Shown here one piece after another: positions 12,020-23,065 of a stretch of DNA of 64,000 bases. The stretch comes from Owenia fusiformis (Eukaryota > Annelida > Polychaeta > Sabellida > Oweniidae): positions 38,362,671 through 38,426,670 of the forward strand of contig CAIIXF020000007.1 in NCBI GenBank assembly GCA_903813345.2, in the 5' to 3' direction. Positions within the stretch are counted from its first letter, which is position 1. Every line of letters begins with the position of its first letter. Under the pieces are notes generated by a model that saw only the letters and a list, made by a program, of their open reading frames with translations, ran no database searches and was not told the DNA's origin. Made by a program: the position numbers and the translations under genes.

Positions 12020-13724
12020 ATGTTTGTCATATATAAAAATTGCCCCCAGTAGTGAGGTTAACTCACTTCAGTACACACTTGAAGGATCATGTGTATTGTA
12101 AGACCTGAAGAGAGATCACCAGAAATATCAGGACCATTTCTCTGGAGGAATGTGTTAGGGTCTTCAAGAACTTTGCCTGTAGAATCCAGGTGTGCCTGCA
12201 AAGGAATGGACAACATTTAGAGCACATCTTCAAAGTGTATCTACAGTTGAGCTTGTTATTTGGAACTTCTTGTCGAGTTGCTCCATGGTGCCTAGTTTTA
12301 ATGTACTAAAAAAGTCAGAAATCATTCAGATAAAAATGTTATGAAACATTATCTAAGCGATCTGTGGCAGGAGGTGAATATCTTTATTTATACTATGAAT
12401 TACTATGAAACATGTATATACAGAGCATAATTAAATTGTCAATCAATAAACTTTATAATTAATTAATTCAAATTCTTTAAGTTAAAGTAAGTAAGTAAAA
12501 TGTATTCGGAGATCATAAAAATTACAAAGTGAAGGTGTTTATCAAATGCTGGATTTGGCCTTATATGGTATTGAATAAATTGGTGATGAGCTAGATTCAA
12601 TTTTAAATATATACAAACATAATTGGTTTGTATAATAGAATTTTTACATTTTTTCCTTTTTAAAGTTTGAAGTTAACATATACGTAGATCCTTCAAGGAA
12701 CAACAATATCATGTTGAATTGTACTTTAAGCAATATAATATTTGAGTTGTGCTGTGACCTTGAACTTGTGTACCTGATTAACTTTCATCAGAATACAGTT
12801 CATAGAGATGCCAAATAAATGTTTATCTAGAGAAATGTGATAAGATATATTGCAGGTTTTTGTGAATACTTAGGTATACATTAGGTATTTTAATGAAATT
12901 GAATCTATTGGCCAATTGATAAATACTGTATAGCAATAATATCAGTCTTTTTTCTTCATCCTTGCATTTCCTCACCAACAATTTAAATGAGTAAAATACA
13001 TAAACCAGTCATATCTGATATTTCTGCATTGTTTTAGTTATGTGGTAATTTTGTTTTCTTGACATAACTTCTTAACATAAAATTATTTGAAGACAGTTTC
13101 TTAAGTTTTATATATAGCCATCTTGACATTAATGACATTAAAGAGAGAATCAGATCTAGCGAGCAGCCAAACAAAAAATTGTTTCAATTTTAGAATCTTC
13201 CTGGCTTATGTCATTCCTTTTCATGTCTATTTTCTAAAAATCCCCAAAGTGCACACTTTATTTCAGGAAAACTAAAGATTTTTATAATAATGTACCATTT
13301 TTCTATAAGAATGGTTACCATTCTTATTATTTGGGAAAATTTAAACATTTTTCACCCATTTTTGCACTTTAAATCCTCAATAACTTTACCAGTTTATAAC
13401 ATATCGTGAATCTTTTGGGAGATATTGTATTTGAGATTGTAAGGAATAGATTGGTAGATCAATTTTACATATTGCTTGTAATTTTGTCACCCCCATAGAT
13501 CTGATTCTGCCTTTAATTGACATTATTATATTATGTTCCTGAAATGAGAATCTGTATATCAAAGAATATGAAAGTGATAACTATATATGAAGTGTAGCAT
13601 CCGTAATAGAGACCAAGTAAATAAATTGTCATGGGAAACATATATACTGGAAAAAAATAAAAGATCTATACTGGTGCATGATACTATGTGAATACATACT
13701 GGGGTAAGTGTCATGGGTAAAATA
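12020..13724. other. Interval without a recognised gene
   Basis: AT-rich sequence shared with copy 2 (33097-35796, minus the retrotransposon). Apart from the exon-like segment at 12105-12195 and a few ATACTGG words near 13645-13705, I see no gene or RNA. Near 13300-13330 a short inverted pair around GAATGGTTACCATTC forms a small palindrome. Confidence 0.5.
12105..12195 (-). other. Exon-like segment 2 (duplicate of 9185-9261)
   Basis: A 91-base segment on the minus strand follows CTTTGCAG and precedes GTCTTAC. It reads openly as HLDSTGKVLEDPNTFLQ and continues into RNGPDISGDLSS. It matches the segment at 9185-9261 over its first ~60 bases. The counterpart in copy 2 is 33182-33272. No family is recognised, and the exon interpretation is an inference from the splice-like borders only. 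Confidence 0.25.
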
Positions 13725-13726
13725 TA

Positions 13727-14829
13727 CACTCCCCTCCATAAGTTTGGCAACCTTAGCTCCCCCATTGAACTACGTGTTAAAGCCTCTCTACATTTGAATG
13801 TTTATTTACTTAACCTGCAATGAAAATACTTATACTATTGATGGAAACGTAATTTGACTTCATATCCAATACCTCCAAATTTTCTCTATTTTTTCCTCAA
13901 TTAAAATAAGTCAAAAATTGATGAATTTTTGAAAATCAACATTCCCATATTAACCAATGGGAAATGGTAGGTTTGCTGCAAGTCATATGACAGAATATTC
14001 ATCCATCCGAGTCCTTGCAAAAAATACGAGTTAGCCAGGCAATTAAATTTGCTAACTTTATTTAACAAAATAAATGATATGTTTCTTCATGTTAAACAAA
14101 GTTATAGAGCTTTAAAGTCAAAATTGTTTTTCAAAAAACCTCTCCCATTGAAATAACACAGGAGGCAAAAGATTATTTTCAAAAATGACTTTGAAGCGCT
14201 CTAACTTTAGTATTCACCAAATAAACTAAACACTTAGTGTACAAAAAGGTAGACAATTCAATTTTCTATATAAAAATATTTTTTGCTGAATCTTTTATTG
14301 AAAAGATATCCTGATTTCTCATTTTCCCCCGAACCCTCCATTTCCCATTGGATTACATGGGAATGACGATTTTCAAAAATTAAACAAATTTATCATCAAT
14401 TTTCGACCTACTGTACGAGGAAAAAAATTGAGAAAATTTGGAGGTATTGGAAATGAAATCAAGTTACGTTTCCATTAATATTATAAGTTGTTACATCGCT
14501 GGTTAAGTAAATAAAAATCCAAACGTAAAGAGGCTTTAACACGTAGTTCAATGGGGGAGCTAAGGTTGCCAAACTTATGGAGGGGAGTGTATACTGGAAT
14601 AAATAAAAGAACATCAAAAATTCAACTTTATCATCAATTTTCGACCTATTGTAATTGAGGAAAAAAATTAAGAAAATTTGGAGGTATTGGAAATGAAGTC
14701 AAGTTACGTTTCCATTAATATTATAAGTTATTACATCGCTGGTTGAGTAAATAAAAATTCAAACTTAAAGAGGCTTGAACACGTAATTCAATGGGGGAGC
14801 TAAGGTTGCCAAACTTATGGAGGGGAGTG
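13727..14829. mobile_element. Fold-back element D with tandemly duplicated right arm (copy 1)
   Basis: The left arm starts CACTCCCCTCCATAAG after a TA. The right arm ends GGAGGGGAGTG followed by TA at 14589-14591. The arms are inverted copies over about 250 bases, with blocks such as GGTTGCCAAACTTATGG and CAATACCTCCAAATTTTCT. The right arm plus some flank is then repeated directly at a 240-base interval, giving a second terminus at 14829 also followed by TA. The centre holds a third pair of weakly symmetrical blocks and no coding sequence. It is a non-autonomous DNA element. Confidence 0.8.
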
Positions 14830-14879
14830 TATACTGGAATAAATAAAGAACCATACTGGTGAAAGATTCAAATTACAAT

Positions 14880-15968
14880 CTGAATACTGGAGTAATGGAT
14901 GATATAACAAGGCATTAACGTGCAAAAATGTCACCACCTGCCATCTGTTACAGACACCAATCTTGAAATTTTTTTCGATTTTTAATAAAATATGTGTCAC
15001 TACCTTAATATCAATCAGAATAATTTTTACCACTTTGACACATTTTTATGTTTAACATTTACTACATGATCTGGACTGTACATTGCTTAATAGGTGATGT
15101 CACTTACTTATTGATGAATATAAAAAATATTTCTTATTATTTGGGTACATAATGCTCTACCATTACAAGTTGAGATTTAAAAAAAAAGAATTTGTAGAAA
15201 AAGCCTAACTTTGGCATTTAGTAGGTGATGTCACTATATCAATTAATAAAAATATAACTTACCATTTTAGCACACAACTTTCAAAGTTCAACATTTATTA
15301 AAGGATCTGAACTAAACATAAATGAAGGAAAACCTCATACAAAATGTTTAATGAAAAATATGAGAAAGGGGAACAAAAATAAGGGGGGTGGGGGGGGGGG
15401 TGCTTTTGGATAAATAACAAATAATGCCCCCAATGTATAGTACAATGTACAGGGTGTTCCAAAAGTAACAGGACTGGTGCTGGCATTTTGTCTATTCTGA
15501 ACTGAGTACTTTGAAGTATTGCAACTAAAATTGTTATTAAGGGGACTCATCTCTGACCTAGCTGATTTTTTGGTGTCCTGAATGTTCTGTTTCTGTTTGA
15601 TTTTTTGTATTAACGGATATCCGCACTGCTTGCTTAGAGGTAGCACATTTTCATTTAATGTATCAAATTTTGTATAAAATGACAAAGAAACCTTTCAACT
15701 TTCAAAATGCAAATATAATTTGTATTGATATGTCATTTCGATCACCAATATTGAATGAATGCTGTTAACGCTGTGTAACAGCTGCAATTTCACATTATTT
15801 CCTTTGGAGAGAGTAGTATTGCTTGATGTGTCATTGTAGAATGAAGTGCACACCTGTTTTAAAAATTTCCTTATTAGGGATTCTGTACACAAGTATAAAT
15901 ATAATTGAGAACCCAACATGCCTTAGTTTTTGAAATATCATGAATTCAAATTCAAAAAGACCCTTAAT
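14880..15968. other. Segment present only in copy 1
   Basis: About 1.09 kb is absent from copy 2, where the flanks join at about 36949. Both junctions share only AAT, so a microhomology-mediated deletion in copy 2 fits better than an insertion. The segment includes two diverged ~240-base direct repeats (near 15010 and 15255), a G tract near 15390, and a lone transposon-end-like sequence CAGGGTGTTCCAAAAGTAAC at 15449 with no partner. It also includes a block around 15540-15600 that is repeated at 16083-16147. No gene is recognised. Confidence 0.7.
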
Positions 15969-16642
15969 ATCGGCACCTTGCGCACATAATAATTTACGCA
16001 CTGCTTGTTTTGGTATAGCACAGTCTGCATAGGGTGATATTATCAAGGGAAATTGGTCTCAATTGATCCTAAATTTGCAGCTCATTAAGGGGACTCATCT
16101 CTTACCTAACTGATTTTTGGGTGTCCTGAATGTTCTGTTTGATTTTTTCAGAAGGGGATCAAATATGCTTTCATTATATATAAAGTAAATTAGATCTTCA
16201 CTGTGAAAATATTTCAGTACATCGTCTTAAAGATTAGAGGAGTATGACGTTCCGGAAAAAAAACGCCTCAATTTACCCGCTTTGCTTGAACAGGCTTGCT
16301 TTAAAAGCGACACATTCTTAATTTAGCGATGCAAGCTAAGGAAAATCATCATACGGTCAACAAGATTGTTTTTAATTTACGGCATTTGATAAGCTGAAGT
16401 GTTTTGGTGCCAATTATTTTTCATGAGTACTAATAAAGCATAGCAATAACAGGATAGATATAGGATTTTGACCCCTTACCCAAGTTCGGCAGTACAATTG
16501 ACGCCATATCAAATTTTAATTGACTTTCAATTTTCATAATTATATAAACTTTGACATTTTTGAGGAAAAACTAGAAAATTGACATATTGTTTTTATTGTT
16601 TTAAACAAGTTAGATCATGTACCCCTGAAAAAATTTGAAAAT

Positions 16643-16784
16643 ATAAAAAGGTTCCACCGTCAATGTTTTCTGTAAGTTATTTATAACCAGAGTTTTTATT
16701 TTTTCTGACATTTTTAGAATTTCATTAAATATATTTATTTCAATAAACTTTGATATTCTTTGAGATAGGTGGAACCTTTTTTAT
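16643..16784. repeat. Small inverted repeat
   Basis: ATAAAAAGGTTCCACC at 16643-16658 is inverted at 16768-16784, enclosing about 110 AT-rich bases. It is conserved in copy 2 at about 37615-37757. It could be a tiny inverted-repeat element or a chance palindrome kept by shared descent; no clear target-site duplication was seen. Confidence 0.5.
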
Positions 16785-17535
16785 TTTTAAGTGTTATTAA
16801 GGAGTTCACTTACTACACAATCTTGCTGCCCATTCCATATAATGATTTTCTTATACATCTAATCAGAGACATATAAAACTAGAACTATAATGCGGAAAAC
16901 AAAATATTTTTTTCTCATGCTAATGGCATTTAGCAGAAAAAGCAAGTTACATGATAGGGTTGTCATATGACTCATAATGTCTGTAAAACATTTGCAAACA
17001 TATGTAGAGACTGCTGGAATATAATGAATGAAATTGAAACAACTTAGGAAAACAAATAAAAGCAATGTTCCAAATTATGCAATGGGATTTGAAAAATCAG
17101 TGACGTATATTTCTTTGTTTGTTTAATTGTTGATGGGGCAATGTGTCACTGATGTCACAGATAATGGTACCATAATCCGAGAATTTGTTAACAAGAGCGT
17201 TATATCACGTCATGATAAAACAATGCTGAGGGGCTCATAGTTGCTATGAGTTACTATGTCGTAAAACGTCATTGACATTTAATATAGAACACTCGTAAAA
17301 TGTGAAGTTAACAAACAAGCTTTTCCTAGAGATGTTTATTCTCAGTATTTCTTCACTTGGCAAATATATCACCATTGTCGTAAGGATTAGAGATGAGTCC
17401 CCTCAATACATAGTATGGACATTAATGCAATCATGGGCTTCCAATTCTCATGATTCAATCCACCTATCAAAATTCAGATTAAGAATTAAGCCTTATTGAA
17501 CCAGTCTTGAAGTTTCAAAAGGTCAATGAACACAG

Positions 17536-18445
17536 GGGTTTGTGTAAAAACCGGGTGACTGGGTAACTGGGTACTCAGTCGACCGGGTACCTAACGTTCC
17601 TAGCAGGGTTACCAACTTTCAAAGTTCCACATTTCCCCCGATATATAGTAGCGAATTGACTTGACAGACTTAGCCTACCGAGTGTACTGCTGTTTGATAT
17701 TTTTACCCTATACGAGACAAAGCACTTTTTAAAATAATCGATCCATCAAACAATGACGTCCATGTCACGTTGCTCATAAGTAGCATATAAGTTCCTAGAA
17801 GACGTTGCACATTTTCGTTCTTTACACATCAAGGCAATGTAAACATGAGACATCTATTGATGGTATAAAAAGAACGTTGTTGTAACGTGTCCGTAAAGTT
17901 CGTTAGTGTGGAAAACATAACAAACAGGAACGTTTGATTTTTTACTACATTGGTCCATATGTGACATAACTCAAACGTTAAAACATGACAAAAACTTTGT
18001 GTTCTCACTAAGTCGGTTCATTTCCAACATGTTGTTAACATTAAAATTTAACGTTGTTGAAACCTTTTTTACGATTTGAAATAAACTCAAAACGTGACGT
18101 CAATAATGAAGTTCATGGACCGTATTGATCTGACGTTATTTAAATATTCAGTAAAACGTGGATGGATGGTTGAATTTCAACATCGTGGAAATGGCTTCAA
18201 ATTATTTGTGAGTTAAGGAAACGTTACAAAGACGTCAATATGTTCTCACTAAACAGGTTCATTACCGACGTTATTTTAACGTTAAAGGTTAACGTTAACA
18301 AAACGTTGAAATAACCTCAAAACGTGACGTCGAAAATAACGTACATGTATCGTCCAGATCCAAAGTTATAAATAAAAAAAATCCTAACCCTGCTAGGAAG
18401 GTTAAGTACCCGGTTACCCAGTTACCCAGTTTTTTACACAAACCC
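17536..18445. mobile_element. MULE-like inverted-repeat element (copy 1)
   Basis: Inverted ends of about 65 bases start GGGTTTGTGTAAAAA and contain runs of ACTGGGTAACTGGGTA and CCTAGCAGGGTTA. A 10-base direct repeat, ATGAACACAG, flanks the element (17526-17535 and 18446-18455); a 9-11-base duplication with long inverted ends is the usual signature of Mutator-like elements. The interior is unusually rich in AACGTT and GACGTC words and contains a ~115-base block repeated directly (about 17990-18125 and 18240-18355). No transposase frame was found. Confidence 0.78.
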
Positions 18446-18922
18446 ATGAACACAGTCCTGAAATTCCACTTTGATTTGAGCCCAAGGCCAAATCAGTTTT
18501 ACTATTCCAAGTCCTTGGCTATTCTAATCTTCCTCATCATTAGTTAGAATAAATTGAAAGCCCAAATCAAACTGGGGTCTAGGCCTATAGGCCGGGCTAT
18601 AGGCCTAGTCTATTGAGTCGACGCCACAGGCCGAAAAGTGATTGACGGGGAATAAGACTCTAGAATTATTTTACAATACAGAGGTTACAAAACCAGCATT
18701 TATATACAATTAATTTATTACAATAATATCTTATAAGGTAGAGCACAACGATTGCATTTATAATATCACAACATCTCCAAAATGATTCAACTTGAATTTG
18801 AATTGAACTTACCAGATTTCTCAACTTTAGCTCCTGGCTCGATTACGCGATCCCTCTGAACGAAACAAACAAAGAATTCCCGGGATGTACATTTAGTTCC
18901 TCAAGTGTAGCTTAAATGCGTA

Positions 18923-19766
18923 GGGGAACATGGGGCAAAGCGGCCCAAAAAATTAAATTTTAAGTTGTTCTGTACGGGGTATTTTCGTATCTGTCAATCA
19001 TCGCGCACTTTGATGTTCCACTTTATTAATGGTTTGTGGTTTACATTTTTCGAGTGTTTTATACTTTCCTAGGACTATCTTCTGTGATTTTTCAAAGGTC
19101 AAAAATATTGTCGAGAGTGGGGCAAAACGGCCCATGGGTGGGGCAAAACGGCCCACCCTCTGTTACATGGGTTTTGAAACCAAAATTAATCAATTACAAG
19201 ACTCGTCCACAAACATCTTATCTCAGACGTTCAAACCTTTGACAGATAAAGTATTCTTAACCCCTACCATAATTCTAGTCATTCGATATGTGTCGGAAGG
19301 CAATAAGGCACACGCCAGATGTTAAAATTGTTACATTTGAAAACCAATTGTTCTTGCACAATAAGATTTTTGTATGTTATAACATGTGTGGGCCGTTTTG
19401 CCCCAAAGACATGTGAATTTTCAAATAGACGTCATTTTAATTTGCCTAATATTTGAAGCTCGAAATTTTTACAAATAAAGAATAAATGTGCACACTCTAT
19501 GTAAAATGTTAAATCAAAACGATATTCTATTGTTGCCGGATTTTTTAGAGATTCTCGTGAGAGGGGTAATTTCCAAAAAAGAGGGTGAAAAGTAGAATTA
19601 CCTCTTACGTAAAGCGAGACGCTGCTTGGTTAAAAATGGACGGTCGAGAAGGTGGCAGATATTTCAAAATTCGATTTTGTGACTTTTGAAGAACCATCTT
19701 TTTATGGTTCAAAAGATATTTCGATGGGCCACTTTGCCCCAGAGGGCCGTTTTGCCCCATGTTCCC
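18923..19766. mobile_element. Copy-1-specific TA-flanked element C with GGGGCAAAACGGCCC ends
   Basis: An 844-base element with inverted ends beginning GGGGAACATGGGGCAAAG, flanked by TA at 18921-18922 and 19767-19768. Copy 2 has the uninterrupted target with one TA (39962-39963), proving an insertion. The motif GGGGCAAAACGGCCC, or its complement, recurs about six times: at both ends, twice near 19118-19156, once near 19389 and twice near 19725-19760. Open frames inside overlap these repeats and look accidental. It is probably a non-autonomous Tc1/mariner-class element. Confidence 0.9.
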
Positions 19767-19896
19767 TAACGCTTCCTGGTTTGTAGGAAACATGGTGAAA
19801 ATGGTGCCAACGTACTATGCTCTAAAATGTACCTTTTCTTGACATTTAATGACATGATATAGTGATATGCTAATATCTGCATTAATGTAATATATC

Positions 19897-19973
19897 TAAT
19901 ATGTTTTCAGCTAACAGTTTCAAGACCAGTAGCCTAATGGGTGGCCTTCAGACTGTTAGCTGAAAACATATTA
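19897..19973. repeat. Perfect 22-bp hairpin (copy 1)
   Basis: Two exact inverted copies of a 22-base sequence (19897-19918 and 19952-19973, containing TTTTCAGCTAACAGT) enclose 33 bases. TATATC lies on both sides, so it could be a very small inverted-repeat insertion. A small-RNA precursor is the other possibility, but perfect pairing with no bulges is unusual for animal miRNAs. Confidence 0.7.
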
Positions 19974-20654
19974 TATCTTTTGTAATGTTTTGAGTTTTGT
20001 CCACCGTTGTTGAGACACTATATATTCTATCATTTACTGAAACAATTTTGTTTAGAAATTAGAGATAGTGGATCTCAAAGTTCACCAAACCATTCAAGCA
20101 GGGATTTTTGTCTGGATGATAACTCCAATACCTGTTATCAGATTTAGTTGAAATTTCAAGCGTTATCTGGATAACAAGACCATGTATTTGTGTGCCAATT
20201 ATACAACCAATTAATAATTAGAGAGATTAAGTTCAGGTTTACATAGATAACGTAGCTATTATTAATAGGTAGATTAAATGTGACATTTTTCTTTAAAAAA
20301 TAGGTTGTTTTGCTGTGCCAAATTATATACAATGTAAAGAAACAGTAGGTTTTTGGATACGTATTTACAACCGATATGTTTTAAACTCTTCAATAATCGT
20401 GAAACCAAAGTACAATTATGAATAATTTACTTCTAATAGATAAAATTAAATAATACAGATATGTGTTCAAAATCAACGGACGGGCACCATTCGTAATCTT
20501 AAAATAGGCCTAGCGCTTTCATCAATTGAGCATCTTATGTATAATTTTTCTTAAATGCGTGTCTTTATTGTATAAACATATTTACAAATGTATATCGGGG
20601 CTATTTTTCGATAATATGATTATACAACAAAAAAATCAAAAAATAAACAAACGA

Positions 20655-21660
20655 TGAAAAACGCTCGTAACTTGGGGTAAAGTACGCGTAGACGGGCAAG
20701 CATTTCTTAATCTAGCGTATTCATTAACGTACTGTGTTCTGGCAAAGTACATCAGAAGTTTGTATTTTATTAGCCATGATTTATTAAATGTATTTATACA
20801 GGTATAATATAATGTTTTGAGACTTTAATCTAAACAATTATTGTTTTACGAAAAACGCTCGTAACATGGGGTAAAAGGAGCGTAAAAATCAATCTCGATT
20901 ACATCAATTTTCTCAAAATATATTTCAATGTGGATAAATTCCTGTCAAGGATATGTTCCTTAGACTATATTCTCAAATCTGACGAAGTTTTAGCGGAAGA
21001 ATCGAGCGAGAAAGATATTAAAAATAATTTCCATCAATTTTCTGATCTCATGAAAGATAGGTCAGAATGTTACAACAAGATAGGTTGCATTTTTTCGGTG
21101 GACGGAGGAAACCGTATTCTATACGTCATTGTTTTTATGTGTCATCAGAACCATAAAATAGGGATTCAAAAACGCTTTCCATTGGTGTATACGGCTATTT
21201 CCAGCGATGTTAGGAACAATGTTTTTCAGCCACGCGCCTGATACCCCAGTCAAAAAATGTTGAAAGGTAATAACTGTCGCTTTAATCATTGTCGCTGCTC
21301 AAATTGCCGTTTACAGATGCGTGGGAATATATTCTATAGTATCTGATTGTTAAAACTACATTTTAAAACAAAATAATTGAAATATTGCAAAAAAAGTTTT
21401 TTTCGAAAAGTGGACGGAGAAAACATGGGGTATTGTATGGAGGGACGGACAGACGTACGGACGGACGGACGGACGGACGGAAGGAAATAACATGGGGTAT
21501 CTGGCGCGTGCCACGCGCCTTTTACCCCATAATGGGGTATTAGGCGCGTGGACATGGGGTATCTGGCGCGTGGATGGGGTATTTTGTACTTTTTGTCGGT
21601 CCATTTTTCAGAATGGGGTATTTGGATCTCGTGAGGGGTAACAGAGGACGGACGGCTCAT
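20655..21660. repeat. Field of repeated GGGGTA and GCGCGTG motifs
   Basis: GGGGTA occurs about ten times in 1 kb on either strand, often within AACATGGGGTA or ATGGGGTATCTGGCGCGTG. Inverted versions (CACGCGCC then TACCCCA) occur near 21233 and 21510. The block AAAACGCTCGTAAC occurs at about 20659 and 20850. A 103-codon frame at 20930-21241 sits inside; its copy-2 counterpart (41129-41440) has three amino-acid changes and one silent change, so there is no sign of protein-level selection. It may be a decayed inverted-repeat element. Confidence 0.5.
21442..21481. repeat. GGAC tetranucleotide run at end of homology (copy 1)
   Basis: An imperfect GGAC repeat of about ten units with AGAC and GTAC variants. 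The homology between the two large copies ends inside this run. Confidence 0.9.
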
Positions 21661-22256
21661 TTTCGGATTTTACCGCGTATTCGTTCCATTAGGCAATTAA
21701 GTTAGAAAATTAACGAATTTAACGTATTTTTACGAAAAATAGCGCTAGTTTTATTATATCATGCAATTCTCAACTTTTAAAGGGCTTTTATCGTTTAATA
21801 ATGTAGATATTTCGAAAGCTATCTTATTTTCAATGATACCTAATAGGAGACTGCAGATCGACATTAGCAGGAGGTGGTGTACTTTTGCCAGACAATCGAA
21901 TTTAAAGATAATTATTATTTTGTTGAATCTAAAATAAGAGATACATGTAAGTCTAACTTGCTCCAACAACTAAAAGCATTCATTAGGTTCATTATTACGG
22001 CGTCACAATTATTACTAAAATACATTAACGTCGTGTTAAAAGACGATTCTGTTCTAATTCTGTTCAACTTAATCTGTGAAATAAAATATTTCAGTGAACT
22101 GAAAAATGAAATATGCAAAATATATGCTCTGAAATTGCTCAGAATGCATCAAATGATGTTTGATTTTCGAAATTTTCTGGAACCAGAGACCCCACTATTT
22201 TGCGCTCGTTCGCTGGCTAACTCGACGCGGTTCACCATACTCATAGCCATTATCAA
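21481..22256. other. Interval between the two duplicated copies
   Basis: These 776 bases have no partner in the window. In a simple tandem-duplication model they are either the start of copy 2, whose equivalent in copy 1 lies left of the window, or the distal end of copy 1 lost from copy 2. The first 180 bases continue a field of GGGGTA and GCGCGTG motifs. The rest is AT-rich and includes an open frame (21874-22374) that resembles no family I recognise. Confidence 0.6.
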
Positions 22257-23065
22257 GCACCCCTCCCCCAACATAAAATCCTTTAAGATAAGCTGTGATG
22301 CAAAAGGACTTCTCCTAGGGGAACAAATTAATACTAACAGTAACTATAAAGCTTCCTTGAGGAGACAAAATTAGAAATGTTTTTCGTTTAAGAGATAAAA
22401 TCATACAAGACATACACTTACATAAGGTGACGTTTTACTAAGGGCAAATAAAAAGATACTAAAGTGTTCGTAGGTTACAAATATTTACTAGCTTTAAAAA
22501 TCATATCTCCAGGGGGAGTAACTAGAAATGTTTACCCTGAAGGGTACATACAGTATTAAAACCTCGTACCAGAAAGGTTTCTCTCAATAAACACAGTATG
22601 GCTAGATACTTCCTTGGTCACATTTGCACATCAAATCACAACTTGAAGGCATTAGGGGGAAGAGTTTCCAATATTAGAGATTTAAAATGTATACAGGGAA
22701 TGGCCTTTCAGAGGGAGACAAGTGAAGCTAGATATCTGCTCAGGGAGATAAACTGATAGACTAATTACTAGACTAATAGTAGATTGATTCCTCCTTATAG
22801 TCTATAAAGGAGTACTACTGTACTTATAAGTGACTACACCATAAGATTTTTTTAAAGTTCACAAAAACACAAACTGAAATAAATTAGATGATTGGGTAAA
22901 ATGCATATTTTTATTTGTTCAAGTTTCACATTTCATTACAAATAACAATTCAATATTTGTACCAATTTCAAAACATTTAGTATTTTTATACAGTATAGCT
23001 AAAAGATATTCACTGAGATGTTAACCAAATATTGGCAAGATTAGAAAATCTCAATCCCTAATCTA

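Larger units (their letters stand above)
1..21480. repeat. Large duplicated segment, copy 1
   Basis: The whole stretch aligns in the same orientation with 22257-41669. Position 1 corresponds to 22257, and 21480 to about 41668, where homology stops inside a GGAC tetranucleotide run. Order and content of all internal elements are the same. By eye, differences are a few substitutions per 100-300 bases plus indels. Copy 1 alone carries the TA-flanked element at 18923-19766 and the segment 14880-15968. The left end of the unit lies outside the window. Confidence 0.95.

Noticed and set aside
15335-15685. 116-codon minus-strand frame with a proline run
   Set aside because: The proline run comes from a G/C homopolymer tract, and the whole region is missing from copy 2.
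19029-19325. 98-codon frame inside element C
   Set aside because: Runs through the repeated GGGGCAAAACGGCCC motifs and has no family resemblance; it is accidental.
20930-21241. 103-codon open frame, also at 41129-41440
   Set aside because: Kept in both copies, but three of four substitutions change the amino acid, and it overlaps a motif-rich non-coding field.
21874-22374. 166-codon open frame across the start of copy 2
   Set aside because: No recognisable motif. The part with a copy-1 counterpart (positions 1-118) shows about as many amino-acid-changing as silent differences, so there is no sign of selection. Very long in AT-rich DNA but not supported as a gene.
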